Shown one piece after another: positions 1 to 4,821 of a stretch of DNA of 5,053 nt. Source of the DNA: an uncultured Clostridia bacterium (lineage in GTDB: Bacteria > Bacillota > Clostridia > Christensenellales > Aristaeellaceae); NCBI GenBank assembly GCA_946496415.1, contig CAMMGP010000110.1, positions 1 through 5,053 of the forward strand, given 5' to 3'. The position numbers and the translations under genes were made by a program. How positions within the stretch are numbered: the stretch's first letter is position 1; each line of letters opens with the position of its first letter. Under the pieces are notes generated by a model. That model was not told where the DNA came from. It searched no databases and saw only the letters and a list, made by a program, of their open reading frames with translations.

Positions 1-360
1 CGCGGCGACGGCGGCGTTTTCCATGTCCATGCCGTTGAGCGTCTCCCACAGGCCGGGGGCGGCGTAATCGCCGCCGAGCAGGAGCACGTCCGGCTCGAGG
101 GCGGCAAGCGCGTCCATCATCTTCGCGGCGGCGCGGGCTTCCCGGGCGGAATGGGCGTCGATGTCGGAGACGAAGAGTATCGTCGTTCCCTCGAAGGCGG
201 AAGGCAGATCGCGCAAAAAGACGGTCGCGTAGCGCACATGCACCACGCGCCCGGCGGCGTAGAGCCCGCCGAGGCCGAGCGCGAGCAGCAACAGCAGCGC
301 CAGGGCGATCTTCCAGCCCCAGCGGCGCTTTTTCCGCCCCGCGCGCTTTTTCGCAGCCAT
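1..360 (-). CDS. Membrane-anchored metallophosphoesterase, N-terminal part (partial)
   Basis: This gene runs off the left edge; 120 codons are visible. The start is ATG at 360-358 on the minus strand, preceded by GAGGA five bases upstream. Residues 4-17 are very basic (KKRAGRKKRRWGWK) and are followed by one hydrophobic helix (about 18-36), giving a signal-anchor with the N-terminus inside. Residue 44 onward reads like the YaeI/YkuE branch of calcineurin-like phosphoesterases: a strand ILFVSD (61-66) that normally ends in metal motif D-x-H, then PDVLLLGGDY (90-99) carrying the G-D metal motif. The catalytic domain would act outside the membrane, perhaps on a lipid-linked or envelope phosphate ester (inference; substrate unknown). 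Odd point: motif I reads SDIDAH, so the usual His position holds Asp68 and a His comes two residues later. The rest of the metal site lies outside the window. The gene is divergent from 654-1754 and shares its promoter region. Confidence 0.8.
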   Translation of the reverse strand, partial: MAAKKRAGRKKRRWGWKIALALLLLLALGLGGLYAAGRVVHVRYATVFLRDLPSAFEGTTILFVSDIDAHSAREARAAAKMMDALAALEPDVLLLGGDYAAPGLWETLNGMDMENAAVAA

Positions 361-490
361 TTTCTTCCTCGCTTTTGCCCAAGTTGACGCAAATCCGCCG
401 CGCGTGTTCCCGCGCCGGACGGCTGTGAAGCCTTTGCGACTTTTCTCAGGGAAATATCGTTCTTTTGCCCCATTTCCAACGCCGCAGACG

Positions 491-519
491 TTGAAACGCG
501 GGCCGCTATCTATTATAAT
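491..519 (+). promoter_or_regulatory. SigA-type promoter for the 654-3183 gene run
   Basis: TTGAAA (491-496) and TATAAT (514-519) are separated by 17 bases, a near-consensus housekeeping promoter. Transcription would start near 526, leaving a leader of about 128 bases before the ATG at 654. That leader is GC-rich and includes a perfect 7-bp hairpin, GGCTTTT/AAAAGCC (542-558, loop GTG), but I see no T-run or recognisable riboswitch. The spacer 361-653 holds nothing else I can support as a gene. Confidence 0.75.
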
Positions 520-540
520 AGGAATAGTTTCAACCTTCAA
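512..540 (-). promoter_or_regulatory. Divergent promoter for the metallophosphoesterase gene, sharing the -10
   Basis: Read on the minus strand, TTGAAG (540-535) is 17 bases from TATAAT (517-512). This -10 overlaps the plus-strand -10 (514-519) because the shared core is symmetric (TATTATAATA). The start would be near 505, leaving a leader of about 145 bases before the ATG at 360. An 8-bp inverted repeat, GTTGAAAC (490-497) and GTTTCAAC (527-534), is centred on the shared -10; it may simply reflect the -35 elements or may be an operator. Confidence 0.6.
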
Positions 541-653
541 GGGCTTTTGTGAAAAGCCGGCGGCGTCGGCCCGGATGGAAGGGCCCCTTGCCCCGCGCGG
601 GCGATGCGCGCGCCGCCGCAGCCCTTTGCCATAGAACGAATCAGGGGGAGCAA

Positions 654-1754
654 ATGGAAACAAGGCGAACGGGCCGGCTGCCATGGGCGGCCGCGGTGCT
701 CATCGCCGCGGCGATCTGCGCGGTTTCTGTGTTGGGGGCGTATCTGGTCAAGCAGGCGTTCGGCCCGCGGGGCTACGGCGCCTATACGGCCGTAACGCTC
801 ACGGGTAACCAGGGCGTGCAGGTGGCTGGCGACGGCTTTATCTACTATAACGGCAGCACGCTTTCCAGCGTATCCTCGCGCGGGGCGCAGCAGTGGAGCT
901 ATTCCGTGGGGGCGAACGCCTCCTTTGCCGCCGGGGAAAGCGGCGTGGCCGTGTGGTCCGGGCGGCGGCTGAGCGTCATTGACCGCGGAAACGGCGATAC
1001 GCTGCACACCGGCCAGATGGACGAGGACATACTCTCGGCCAAGGCGGGGGCGGTGTACACCGCCGTATTGCTCTCGCCGGAGCACGACAGCACCATGGTG
1101 CTCCTGGAAAACGGCGGCCGCGAGGTCGACCGGCTGACCTTTGCGGATCAGACGGTGCTGGACTACGGCTTCTTTTCCAGCGACACGCTCTTTTGGGTGA
1201 TGACGCTCGACACCAGCGGCACCGTGCCGACCACGGCCATCACCACTTACCGTCCGGGGCGGATGATGGTCGGATCGATCACCGACGCGCAGCAGCTGAT
1301 GTATCAGGTGATGTTCCAGTCCTCGCAGGTGGTCTGCGCGGGCACGACGCACCTGAAGGTCTACGACTACACCGGCCGCGAGGACGAAAGCCGGCGCACG
1401 CTGATCTACGGCTGGTATCTGGCGGCGGTGGAAGCGGGCGTGGACGACCCGATGATGGCCTTTGTGCCCGGCGCGCAGTACGGCACGGGTGGCGAATTGC
1501 GCGATGTGCGCATGATGCGCGCCAACGTGGACGAGATCGTGCGCATGCCCTTCGCCTGCGCGACGCTGGTGGCCAAGGGCGACCGCGTTTACGGCTTTTC
1601 CACGGACGGGCACGTGATGGTGGCGCGCACGGGCGCGCAAAAAGTGGACGCCTATCTGCTGGAAGTGCCCGCCGGACAGATCTACGGCGTCACCGACGAC
1701 CGCGTGGCCGTGATGGGCACGGGCAATACCGTCTATCTCGTCACTTTGCCGTAA
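654..1754 (+). CDS. Membrane-anchored beta-propeller-like protein (resembles DUF5711 family)
   Basis: The 366-residue product has a short basic N-terminus, one transmembrane helix (about 11-33) and a long polar domain that would sit outside the cell. That domain (about 45-366) is built of beta-rich blocks such as GDGFIYYNGSTLSSVSSRG (59-77) followed by QQWSY and GVAVWSGRRLSVIDRGNGDTL, a pattern typical of WD40/PQQ-type propeller blades in which a value, a label and a Trp-ending strand recur. No catalytic residues are evident, so a sensing, scaffolding or binding role is inferred. I assign DUF5711 by remembered resemblance and genomic habit (near CvpA), not by a search. I chose ATG654, behind AGGGGGAG, over an in-frame GTG at 549: the extra 35 residues are Arg-rich, lie in the structured leader and would bury the anchor. 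It is the first gene of a run that reads on to 3183. Confidence 0.75.
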   Translation: METRRTGRLPWAAAVLIAAAICAVSVLGAYLVKQAFGPRGYGAYTAVTLTGNQGVQVAGDGFIYYNGSTLSSVSSRGAQQWSYSVGANASFAAGESGVAVWSGRRLSVIDRGNGDTLHTGQMDEDILSAKAGAVYTAVLLSPEHDSTMVLLENGGREVDRLTFADQTVLDYGFFSSDTLFWVMTLDTSGTVPTTAITTYRPGRMMVGSITDAQQLMYQVMFQSSQVVCAGTTHLKVYDYTGREDESRRTLIYGWYLAAVEAGVDDPMMAFVPGAQYGTGGELRDVRMMRANVDEIVRMPFACATLVAKGDRVYGFSTDGHVMVARTGAQKVDAYLLEVPAGQIYGVTDDRVAVMGTGNTVYLVTLP

Positions 1755-1904
1755 AAACGCGCAACCTTCTTTGGCGGCGCGTCGTCCAAGAAATGGCATG
1801 GGAAAACAGCATCGTCAGGCGGCGGTCAAACCGCCATGGAGGATCCCGCAACAAAGATAAGGAAAGCAGGTCGTATAGAAGGAAGCGTTCCATAAGGAGA
1901 ACGA

Positions 1905-2345
1905 ATGAACAGGAACGATTTTTGGTGGTTATTGTTTTTTGACGGAGTCCTGCTGGTAGCGCAGATTTGGCCTAAGGGAGGTGTCAATGCCGCCCCCAAA
2001 TATGGCCGATCGCGCAATGACAGGATACCGCCATCGTACAAACAAAGCGTGGCGATCAGCGCGACGGCATTCGTTATTGTAGTGATCTGTACATTCGTTG
2101 GGCTTGCTTTTTATGACATACTTTCGCATAAGGCACAACAAGTAGTATTTCGTATCGGTATGATAACGGCTTTGATCGGACTTTTTGCTTCAATCGTCGT
2201 GATCGGCATCCACGAGCACCTGGAAAAACGCTGGGAGCGGATCACAAAGGGAAAGAAACACTTTACGCAAAGAGAACTGCGGGAATATGAGGATCTGCTG
2301 TATCACCGAAAGCCAAAGAAAGAAACCGGGATGAAAAAACGGTAA
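1905..2345 (+). CDS. Small three-helix membrane protein, unknown function
   Basis: I do not recognise this 146-residue product. It has three hydrophobic stretches: about 6-21 (aromatic, FWWLLFF), 48-72 and 81-103. These are followed by a strongly basic, soluble C-terminal tail (HEHLEKRWERITKGKK, then KPKKETGMKKR) that probably stays in the cytoplasm. The start is well supported by AAGGAG five bases before ATG1905. It lies 150 bases after the propeller-like gene and 67 before the CvpA gene, all on one strand, so it is probably co-transcribed. Its base composition is unusual: I count about 47 % G+C over 1921-2340 against clearly above 60 % in the flanking genes (one flanking line, 1381-1440, counts to 68 %). 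Codon use is correspondingly more AT-rich (ATT, TTT, AAA). That suggests later acquisition into the locus, or relaxed constraint. No mobile-element ends are visible around it. Confidence 0.7.
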   Translation: MNRNDFWWLLFFDGVLLVAQIWPKGGVNAAPKYGRSRNDRIPPSYKQSVAISATAFVIVVICTFVGLAFYDILSHKAQQVVFRIGMITALIGLFASIVVIGIHEHLEKRWERITKGKKHFTQRELREYEDLLYHRKPKKETGMKKR

Positions 2346-2412
2346 AACTGGGAATACGCGGCAGGAAAACAGGAAAGGCTGTTTACGCAAAGAAAATCGG
2401 AGGTACTTCGAC

Positions 2413-3183
2413 GTGAATATCATCGACATACTGGTCTTGCTAGTGCTGGCCTTCAGCCTCTTTGCCGGCATGTACAAGGGCTTCCTCGCCTCGGGGCTGT
2501 CGCTGTTGGGGCTGGTGGGCTCGTGGTTTGGCGCGCTGCGCCTCTATCCCGCCGTGGCGCGGCTGGCGCTGGAAAACCAGACGCTGATGGGCGTGCTCAG
2601 CAACTATCTGGAACCGGCGACATTTTTTGAGGACATGGCCATCTCCGGCGTCAGCGCCCAGACCAGCGTTTCCGAACTGGTGGCGCGCGGCGGCGAGGCG
2701 GTAAACGCCGTGGCCGACTATATTGGCAGCCGCGTGCCCTTTTTGCGCGACGCCTTTGCTTCGAACATAAGTTCGGAGGCTTTCTCCGCCCTCAACATAC
2801 ACACGCTGGCCGAGTATTTCGACCAGACGCTGTGGCAGAGCGTATTCGGCGTATTGGCCTTCATCGTCTGCTTCATCGCCCTCTATTTCCTGGCCACGCT
2901 GCTGGTGAACCTGCTCAACCACGTGCTGCGCTTCCCGGTGCTGCGCCGGATCGACTGGCTGCTGGGCGGCGTTCTCGGTCTGGGCCGCGGCCTGGTGGTG
3001 GCGGCGCTGATCCTCAGCGTCGTCGAGCCGGTGCTGACCGCCTTCTCGGTGGATCTGATGAATTCCCTCAAGCAGAGCTCGGCCACCTACGGCCTGTTGA
3101 TGGGCCAAAACGCCCTGGACTTCCTCGGCGTGCGCGGCACGATCAACGACATCGTGCAATCAGCGAGCCGGCTTTTGACGTAA
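2413..3183 (+). CDS. CvpA family membrane protein
   Basis: The 256-residue product has the CvpA layout: two N-terminal helices (about 3-19 and 24-43), an extended, mainly polar middle section (about 45-140) probably outside the membrane, and two further helices (about 143-168 and 183-205). Diagnostic stretches are IDILVLLVLAFSLFAGMYKG near the start and the family's Pro...Asp...GG..G..RG signature at 175-193 (PVLRRIDWLLGGVLGLGRG). In enterobacteria CvpA is needed for colicin V production and affects envelope integrity; in Clostridia the family is of unknown role. Start: GTG2413, the only good one, preceded by GGAGGT (2399-2404) with 8 bases between. It is the last gene of its run: a terminator hairpin begins at its stop codon. 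The flanking anchored propeller-like protein suggests an envelope-related job (inference). Confidence 0.85.
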   Translation: MNIIDILVLLVLAFSLFAGMYKGFLASGLSLLGLVGSWFGALRLYPAVARLALENQTLMGVLSNYLEPATFFEDMAISGVSAQTSVSELVARGGEAVNAVADYIGSRVPFLRDAFASNISSEAFSALNIHTLAEYFDQTLWQSVFGVLAFIVCFIALYFLATLLVNLLNHVLRFPVLRRIDWLLGGVLGLGRGLVVAALILSVVEPVLTAFSVDLMNSLKQSSATYGLLMGQNALDFLGVRGTINDIVQSASRLLT

Positions 3184-3216
3184 ACAAAAGCGCCTCCGCG
3201 ACGGGGGCGCTTTTGT
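3184..3216 (+). terminator. Strong intrinsic terminator after the CvpA gene
   Basis: ACAAAAGCGCCTCC (3184-3197) pairs with GGGGGCGCTTTTGT (3203-3216) across a 5-base loop, a 14-bp stem with one G-T pair. The 3' arm includes TTTTGT, serving as the U-tract, and the A-rich 5' arm makes it able to work in both directions. It begins right at the TAA of the CvpA gene and separates it from the reductase gene. Confidence 0.85.
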
Positions 3217-3264
3217 CCTGAACTTTCCGCGATGCATACAACTCGGCATCTCAGGAGGAATACC

Positions 3265-4410
3265 ATGCGCTACAGAAAACTGGGAAAGACGGGCCTCTCC
3301 GTCAGCGAGATCGGCCTGGGCGCGGAATGGCTGGAGCGCCACAGCGCGGAAGAGGTCAAGGCCGTCATCGACCGCTGCGAGGAATATGGGATCAACATAC
3401 TCGACTGCTGTATGCCCGAACCCAACGTGCGCTCCAACATCGGCGCGGCCATCGCGGGCAGGCGCGAGCGCTGGATCCTTCAGGGCCACCTCGGCTCCAC
3501 CTGGCAAAACGGACAGTACGTGCGCACGCGCGAGATGGGCCCGGTAAAAGCGACGTTTGCCGATCTGCTCGCGCGCCTGCGCACCGACTACATAGACCTG
3601 GGAATGATCCACTTCGTGGATGAAGTCAAAGAATACCATCAGATCATGGAGGGCGAGTTTTTGCAGTACGCCCTCGAACTCAAGCGCGCGGGCACGGTCC
3701 GTCACATCGGCATGAGCACGCACAACCCCGCCGTGGGCAAACTGGCGGCGCAGAGCGGCGTCATCGAAATGATCCTCTTCAGCGTCAACCCGGCCTTCGA
3801 CCTTTTGCCGGCCAACGAGGTGCTGGACGATTACTTCGTGCAGGAGACCTACGATGGCGCGCTGCACGGCATCGACCCGGCGCGCGCGGAGCTGTACAGC
3901 CTCTGCGAGCAGAACGGCGTGGGTATCACGGTGATGAAGGGCTACGCCGGGGGCCGGCTGTTCTCGGAAAAGACCTCGCCCTTCGGCGTGGCGCTGACGC
4001 CGGTGCAGTGCATCCACTATGCGCTGACCCGCCCGGCCGTGGCCAGCATACTGGCCGGGTACGATACCGTGGCCCACGTGGACGAGGCCGTTTCCTACGA
4101 GACCGCTACCGAGGAAGAAAAGGACTACGCGAGCGTGCTCGCCAACGCCCCGGCGCATGCCTGGCGCGGCCAGTGCACCTACTGCGGCCACTGCGCCCCC
4201 TGCCCCGCCGGCATCGACATCGCCATGGTCAACAAGTTCTACGATCTGGCCGCCATGCAGGCGGAAGTGCCGGCGACGCTGCGCGCGCACTACCAGCAGC
4301 TTTCCGCCAACGCGGGCGACTGCGTGGGCTGCAAAGCCTGCGAAGCGCGCTGCCCCTTCGGCGTACCGGTCGCCAGCCGCATGGAAAAGGCGGCAAAGCT
4401 GCTTGGGTAG
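3265..4410 (+). CDS. Aldo/keto reductase with C-terminal 2[4Fe-4S] ferredoxin domain
   Basis: The 381-residue product starts at ATG3265 behind AGGAGG (3253-3258, 6-base gap). An in-frame ATG at 3232 lacks such a site and adds 11 residues before the conserved MRYRKLGKTGLSVSEIGLG opening. Residues 1-290 form the aldo/keto reductase barrel: strand GINILD (42-47), RTDYIDLGMIHFVDE (106-120) and RAGTVRHIGMSTHN (141-154). The C-terminus has two cysteine sets, C304-C307-C310-C313-P and C353-C356-C359-C363-P, as in ferredoxins binding two [4Fe-4S] clusters. This is the soluble COG1453-type architecture, presumably cytoplasmic and exchanging electrons between clusters and NAD(P)H or another donor (inference). 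In the catalytic tetrad Asp47 and His116 are visible, but the Tyr site appears to be Glu52 and the Lys site His75. It sits alone between terminators; only a weak promoter candidate (TTGTCC 3213, TACAAC 3237) precedes it. Substrate unknown. Confidence 0.88.
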   Translation: MRYRKLGKTGLSVSEIGLGAEWLERHSAEEVKAVIDRCEEYGINILDCCMPEPNVRSNIGAAIAGRRERWILQGHLGSTWQNGQYVRTREMGPVKATFADLLARLRTDYIDLGMIHFVDEVKEYHQIMEGEFLQYALELKRAGTVRHIGMSTHNPAVGKLAAQSGVIEMILFSVNPAFDLLPANEVLDDYFVQETYDGALHGIDPARAELYSLCEQNGVGITVMKGYAGGRLFSEKTSPFGVALTPVQCIHYALTRPAVASILAGYDTVAHVDEAVSYETATEEEKDYASVLANAPAHAWRGQCTYCGHCAPCPAGIDIAMVNKFYDLAAMQAEVPATLRAHYQQLSANAGDCVGCKACEARCPFGVPVASRMEKAAKLLG

Positions 4411-4433
4411 GAAAACCCGCCCTGCGCGGGCGG
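4411..4433 (-). terminator. Terminator facing the reductase gene, active mainly on the minus strand
   Basis: CCGCCC (4417-4422) pairs with GGGCGG (4428-4433) around a 5-base loop. On the minus strand the stem is followed by GTTTTCC, a usable U-tract; on the plus strand no T-run follows, so it is a poor terminator for the reductase. It would stop toxin-direction transcription from the repeat array before it runs antisense into 3265-4410. Confidence 0.5.
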
Positions 4434-4435
4434 CA

Positions 4436-4464
4436 TTGACATGCTTCATCGTCCATGCTATAAT
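4436..4464 (+). promoter_or_regulatory. Perfect consensus promoter of antisense RNA 1
   Basis: TTGACA (4436-4441) and TATAAT (4459-4464) are both exact consensus hexamers with the optimal 17-base spacing. Transcription would begin near 4471. It starts only 26 bases after the reductase stop codon and has no ribosome site with a credible ORF downstream, which points to an untranslated RNA. Confidence 0.85.
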
Positions 4465-4470
4465 AAAAGG

Positions 4471-4560
4471 CAGGAAGGGATGACGCTTCTGAGATGGCTT
4501 CTCCCCTCTGTTATGAGTTGAGCCGCCTATCAGTTCGCGCTGATGGCGGCTCGGGCTTTA
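4471..4560 (+). ncRNA. Predicted antitoxin RNA 1 (antisense to toxin 3' UTR)
   Basis: The inferred RNA is about 90 nt, from the consensus promoter to the hairpin terminator at 4520-4560. It converges on the toxin gene and ends at that gene's stop codon, so it is fully complementary to the toxin mRNA's 3' untranslated region if that mRNA continues past 4470. This matches RatA/TxpA-type type I systems, in which the RNA duplex is cut by RNase III. Two stem-loops can be drawn: a 5' one pairing GGAAGGGA (4473-4480) with TCCCCTCT (4502-4509), with an internal A-C mismatch, and the 3' terminator. Its ends are predicted, not seen. Confidence 0.7.
4520..4560 (+). terminator. Terminator hairpin of antisense RNA 1
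   Basis: GAGCCGCC (4520-4527) pairs with GGCGGCTC (4545-4552). Above a bulged T, ATCAG (4529-4533) pairs with CTGAT (4540-4544) around a 6-base loop. The following GGGCTTTATCCTTT is only a broken T-tract, so efficiency is uncertain. The same hairpin in reverse forms in the toxin mRNA just after its stop codon. Confidence 0.65.
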
Positions 4561-4641
4561 TCCTTTGGGATTCCCGTTATGAATGGAAAACGCCAAAGTG
4601 ACGATCATGATGACCAGAACGATCAGTTCGTAATCGGTCAT
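4558..4641 (-). CDS. Holin-like type I toxin peptide, copy 1 (27 aa)
   Basis: ATG at 4641-4639 to TAA at 4560-4558 gives a 27-residue peptide: polar start MTDYE, one hydrophobic helix LIVLVIMIVTLAFSI (6-20), then the short tail HNGNPKG. The layout, with a Tyr-Glu pair just before the helix, matches the putative holin-like toxin (Hol-Tox) group related to TxpA/BsrG, which damage the membrane when over-produced; toxicity here is inferred. AAGGGGGTGGTC (4655-4644) is an almost full-length match to the anti-Shine-Dalgarno complement and supports this start. An in-frame ATG at 4686, behind AGGAAGGA, would add MALGLDPLCTKGGGR (42 aa in all). Such a gene is below usual length cut-offs. The transcript overlaps the antisense RNA from 4471. 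Confidence 0.75.
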   Translation of the reverse strand: MTDYELIVLVIMIVTLAFSIHNGNPKG

Positions 4642-4647
4642 ACGACC

Positions 4648-4670
4648 ACCCCCTTTTGTACAAAGAGGGT
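4648..4670 (-). promoter_or_regulatory. Ribosome-site-sequestering hairpin, toxin copy 1
   Basis: In the toxin mRNA ACCCTCTTT (4670-4662) pairs with AAAAGGGGGT (4657-4648) around a GTAC loop, with one G-U pair and one bulged A. The 3' arm is the toxin's Shine-Dalgarno sequence, so the folded leader would hide it. Ribosomes translating from the upstream ATG4686 would open it, which could couple the two starts. Confidence 0.6.
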
Positions 4671-4725
4671 CTAAGCCAAGCGCCATCTAGTTCCTTCCTG
4701 CCGGGGGGGCTTGCCCCGCGTACAG

Positions 4726-4753
4726 CTTATCACACGATGATACTCTCTGTCAA
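4726..4753 (-). promoter_or_regulatory. Toxin 1 promoter
   Basis: On the minus strand TTGACA (4753-4748) is followed after 16 bases by GATAAG (4731-4726), a 4/6 -10 with an upstream TGT extended element. An AT-rich stretch (4754-4770) precedes the -35. The start would be near 4720, giving a leader of about 79 bases that opens with a small GGGG-CAAG-CCCC stem-loop (4717-4706). By consensus match it is weaker than the facing antisense promoter. Confidence 0.65.
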
Positions 4754-4785
4754 TATTCCTGTATAAATAGAAGCGCGGCGCGGCA

Positions 4786-4815
4786 TTGACATACTCCATT
4801 GCTCCATGCTATAAT
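4786..4815 (+). promoter_or_regulatory. Consensus promoter of antisense RNA 2
   Basis: TTGACA (4786-4791) and TATAAT (4810-4815) are exact consensus, with an 18-base spacer. The spacer differs from unit 1 (17 bases) at several positions although both hexamers are preserved, showing selection on the promoter elements themselves. The start would be near 4822. Confidence 0.85.
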
Positions 4816-4821
4816 AAAAGG

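Larger units (their letters stand above)
4469..4702. repeat. 10-bp inverted repeat joining toxin mRNA leader and 3' UTR
   Basis: GGCAGGAAGG occurs at 4469-4478 on the plus strand and at 4702-4693 on the minus strand. In a toxin mRNA that extends to the antisense promoter, the 5' copy (which holds the upstream ribosome site AGGAAGG) could pair over ten contiguous Watson-Crick pairs with CCTTCCTGCC near the 3' end. The same pair recurs in unit 2 (4820-4829 and 5045-5053, where the window ends one base short). Confidence 0.55.
4431..4780. repeat. Tandem repeat unit 1: complete toxin/antisense RNA module
   Basis: The stretch starting CGGCATTGACAT at 4431 recurs from 4781, a period of 350-352 bases. 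The unit holds an antisense RNA promoter and RNA on the plus strand, a 27-codon hydrophobic peptide gene on the minus strand, its leader, and its promoter at 4726-4753. Within 4553-4701 the copies differ at only two positions (C4646/T and A4579/G in plus-strand reading), whereas 4442-4552 contains many substitutions and small indels. Confidence 0.85.

Noticed and set aside
117..479. Minus-strand 120-codon frame overlapping the metallophosphoesterase gene and its leader
   Set aside because: It is a shadow in another frame of the 1-360 gene; its sequence is low-complexity and Ser/Arg/Cys-rich, and the correct frame shows an anchor helix and family motifs.
549..653. Upstream GTG start for the propeller-like gene
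   Set aside because: The added 35 residues are Arg/Pro-rich and lie in a structured GC-rich leader; ATG654 has a ribosome site and starts just before the membrane anchor.
537..1799. Long minus-strand frame of 420 codons opposite the propeller-like gene
   Set aside because: It is His/Arg/Ala-rich, as expected for the antisense of a high-GC gene, and has no recognisable motif; the plus-strand frame has an anchor helix and regular beta blocks. The minus frames at 2440-3159 and 3160-4449 were rejected for the same reason.
1836..1895. 19-codon ORF ending over the ribosome site of the 1905 gene, preceded by a GGCGGT/ACCGCC hairpin (1821-1835)
   Set aside because: It could be a leader peptide coupled to the membrane gene, but it lacks its own ribosome site and nothing else supports it; the hairpin has no T-run, so it is not called as a terminator.
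2262..2393. 12-base direct repeat TTTACGCAAAGA at 2262-2273 and 2382-2393
   Set aside because: The match does not extend convincingly and does not bracket the AT-rich gene, so it does not work as insertion-site duplication; chance or a small local duplication is likely.
3213..3242. Weak promoter TTGTCC-18-TACAAC before the reductase gene
   Set aside because: Only 4/6 matches in each hexamer, overlapping the terminator arm; mentioned with the gene but not called as a feature.
3232..3264. Upstream ATG start for the reductase
   Set aside because: The 11 extra residues read through the AGGAGG ribosome site of ATG3265, and the family's conserved N-terminus begins at MRYRKLGKTG.
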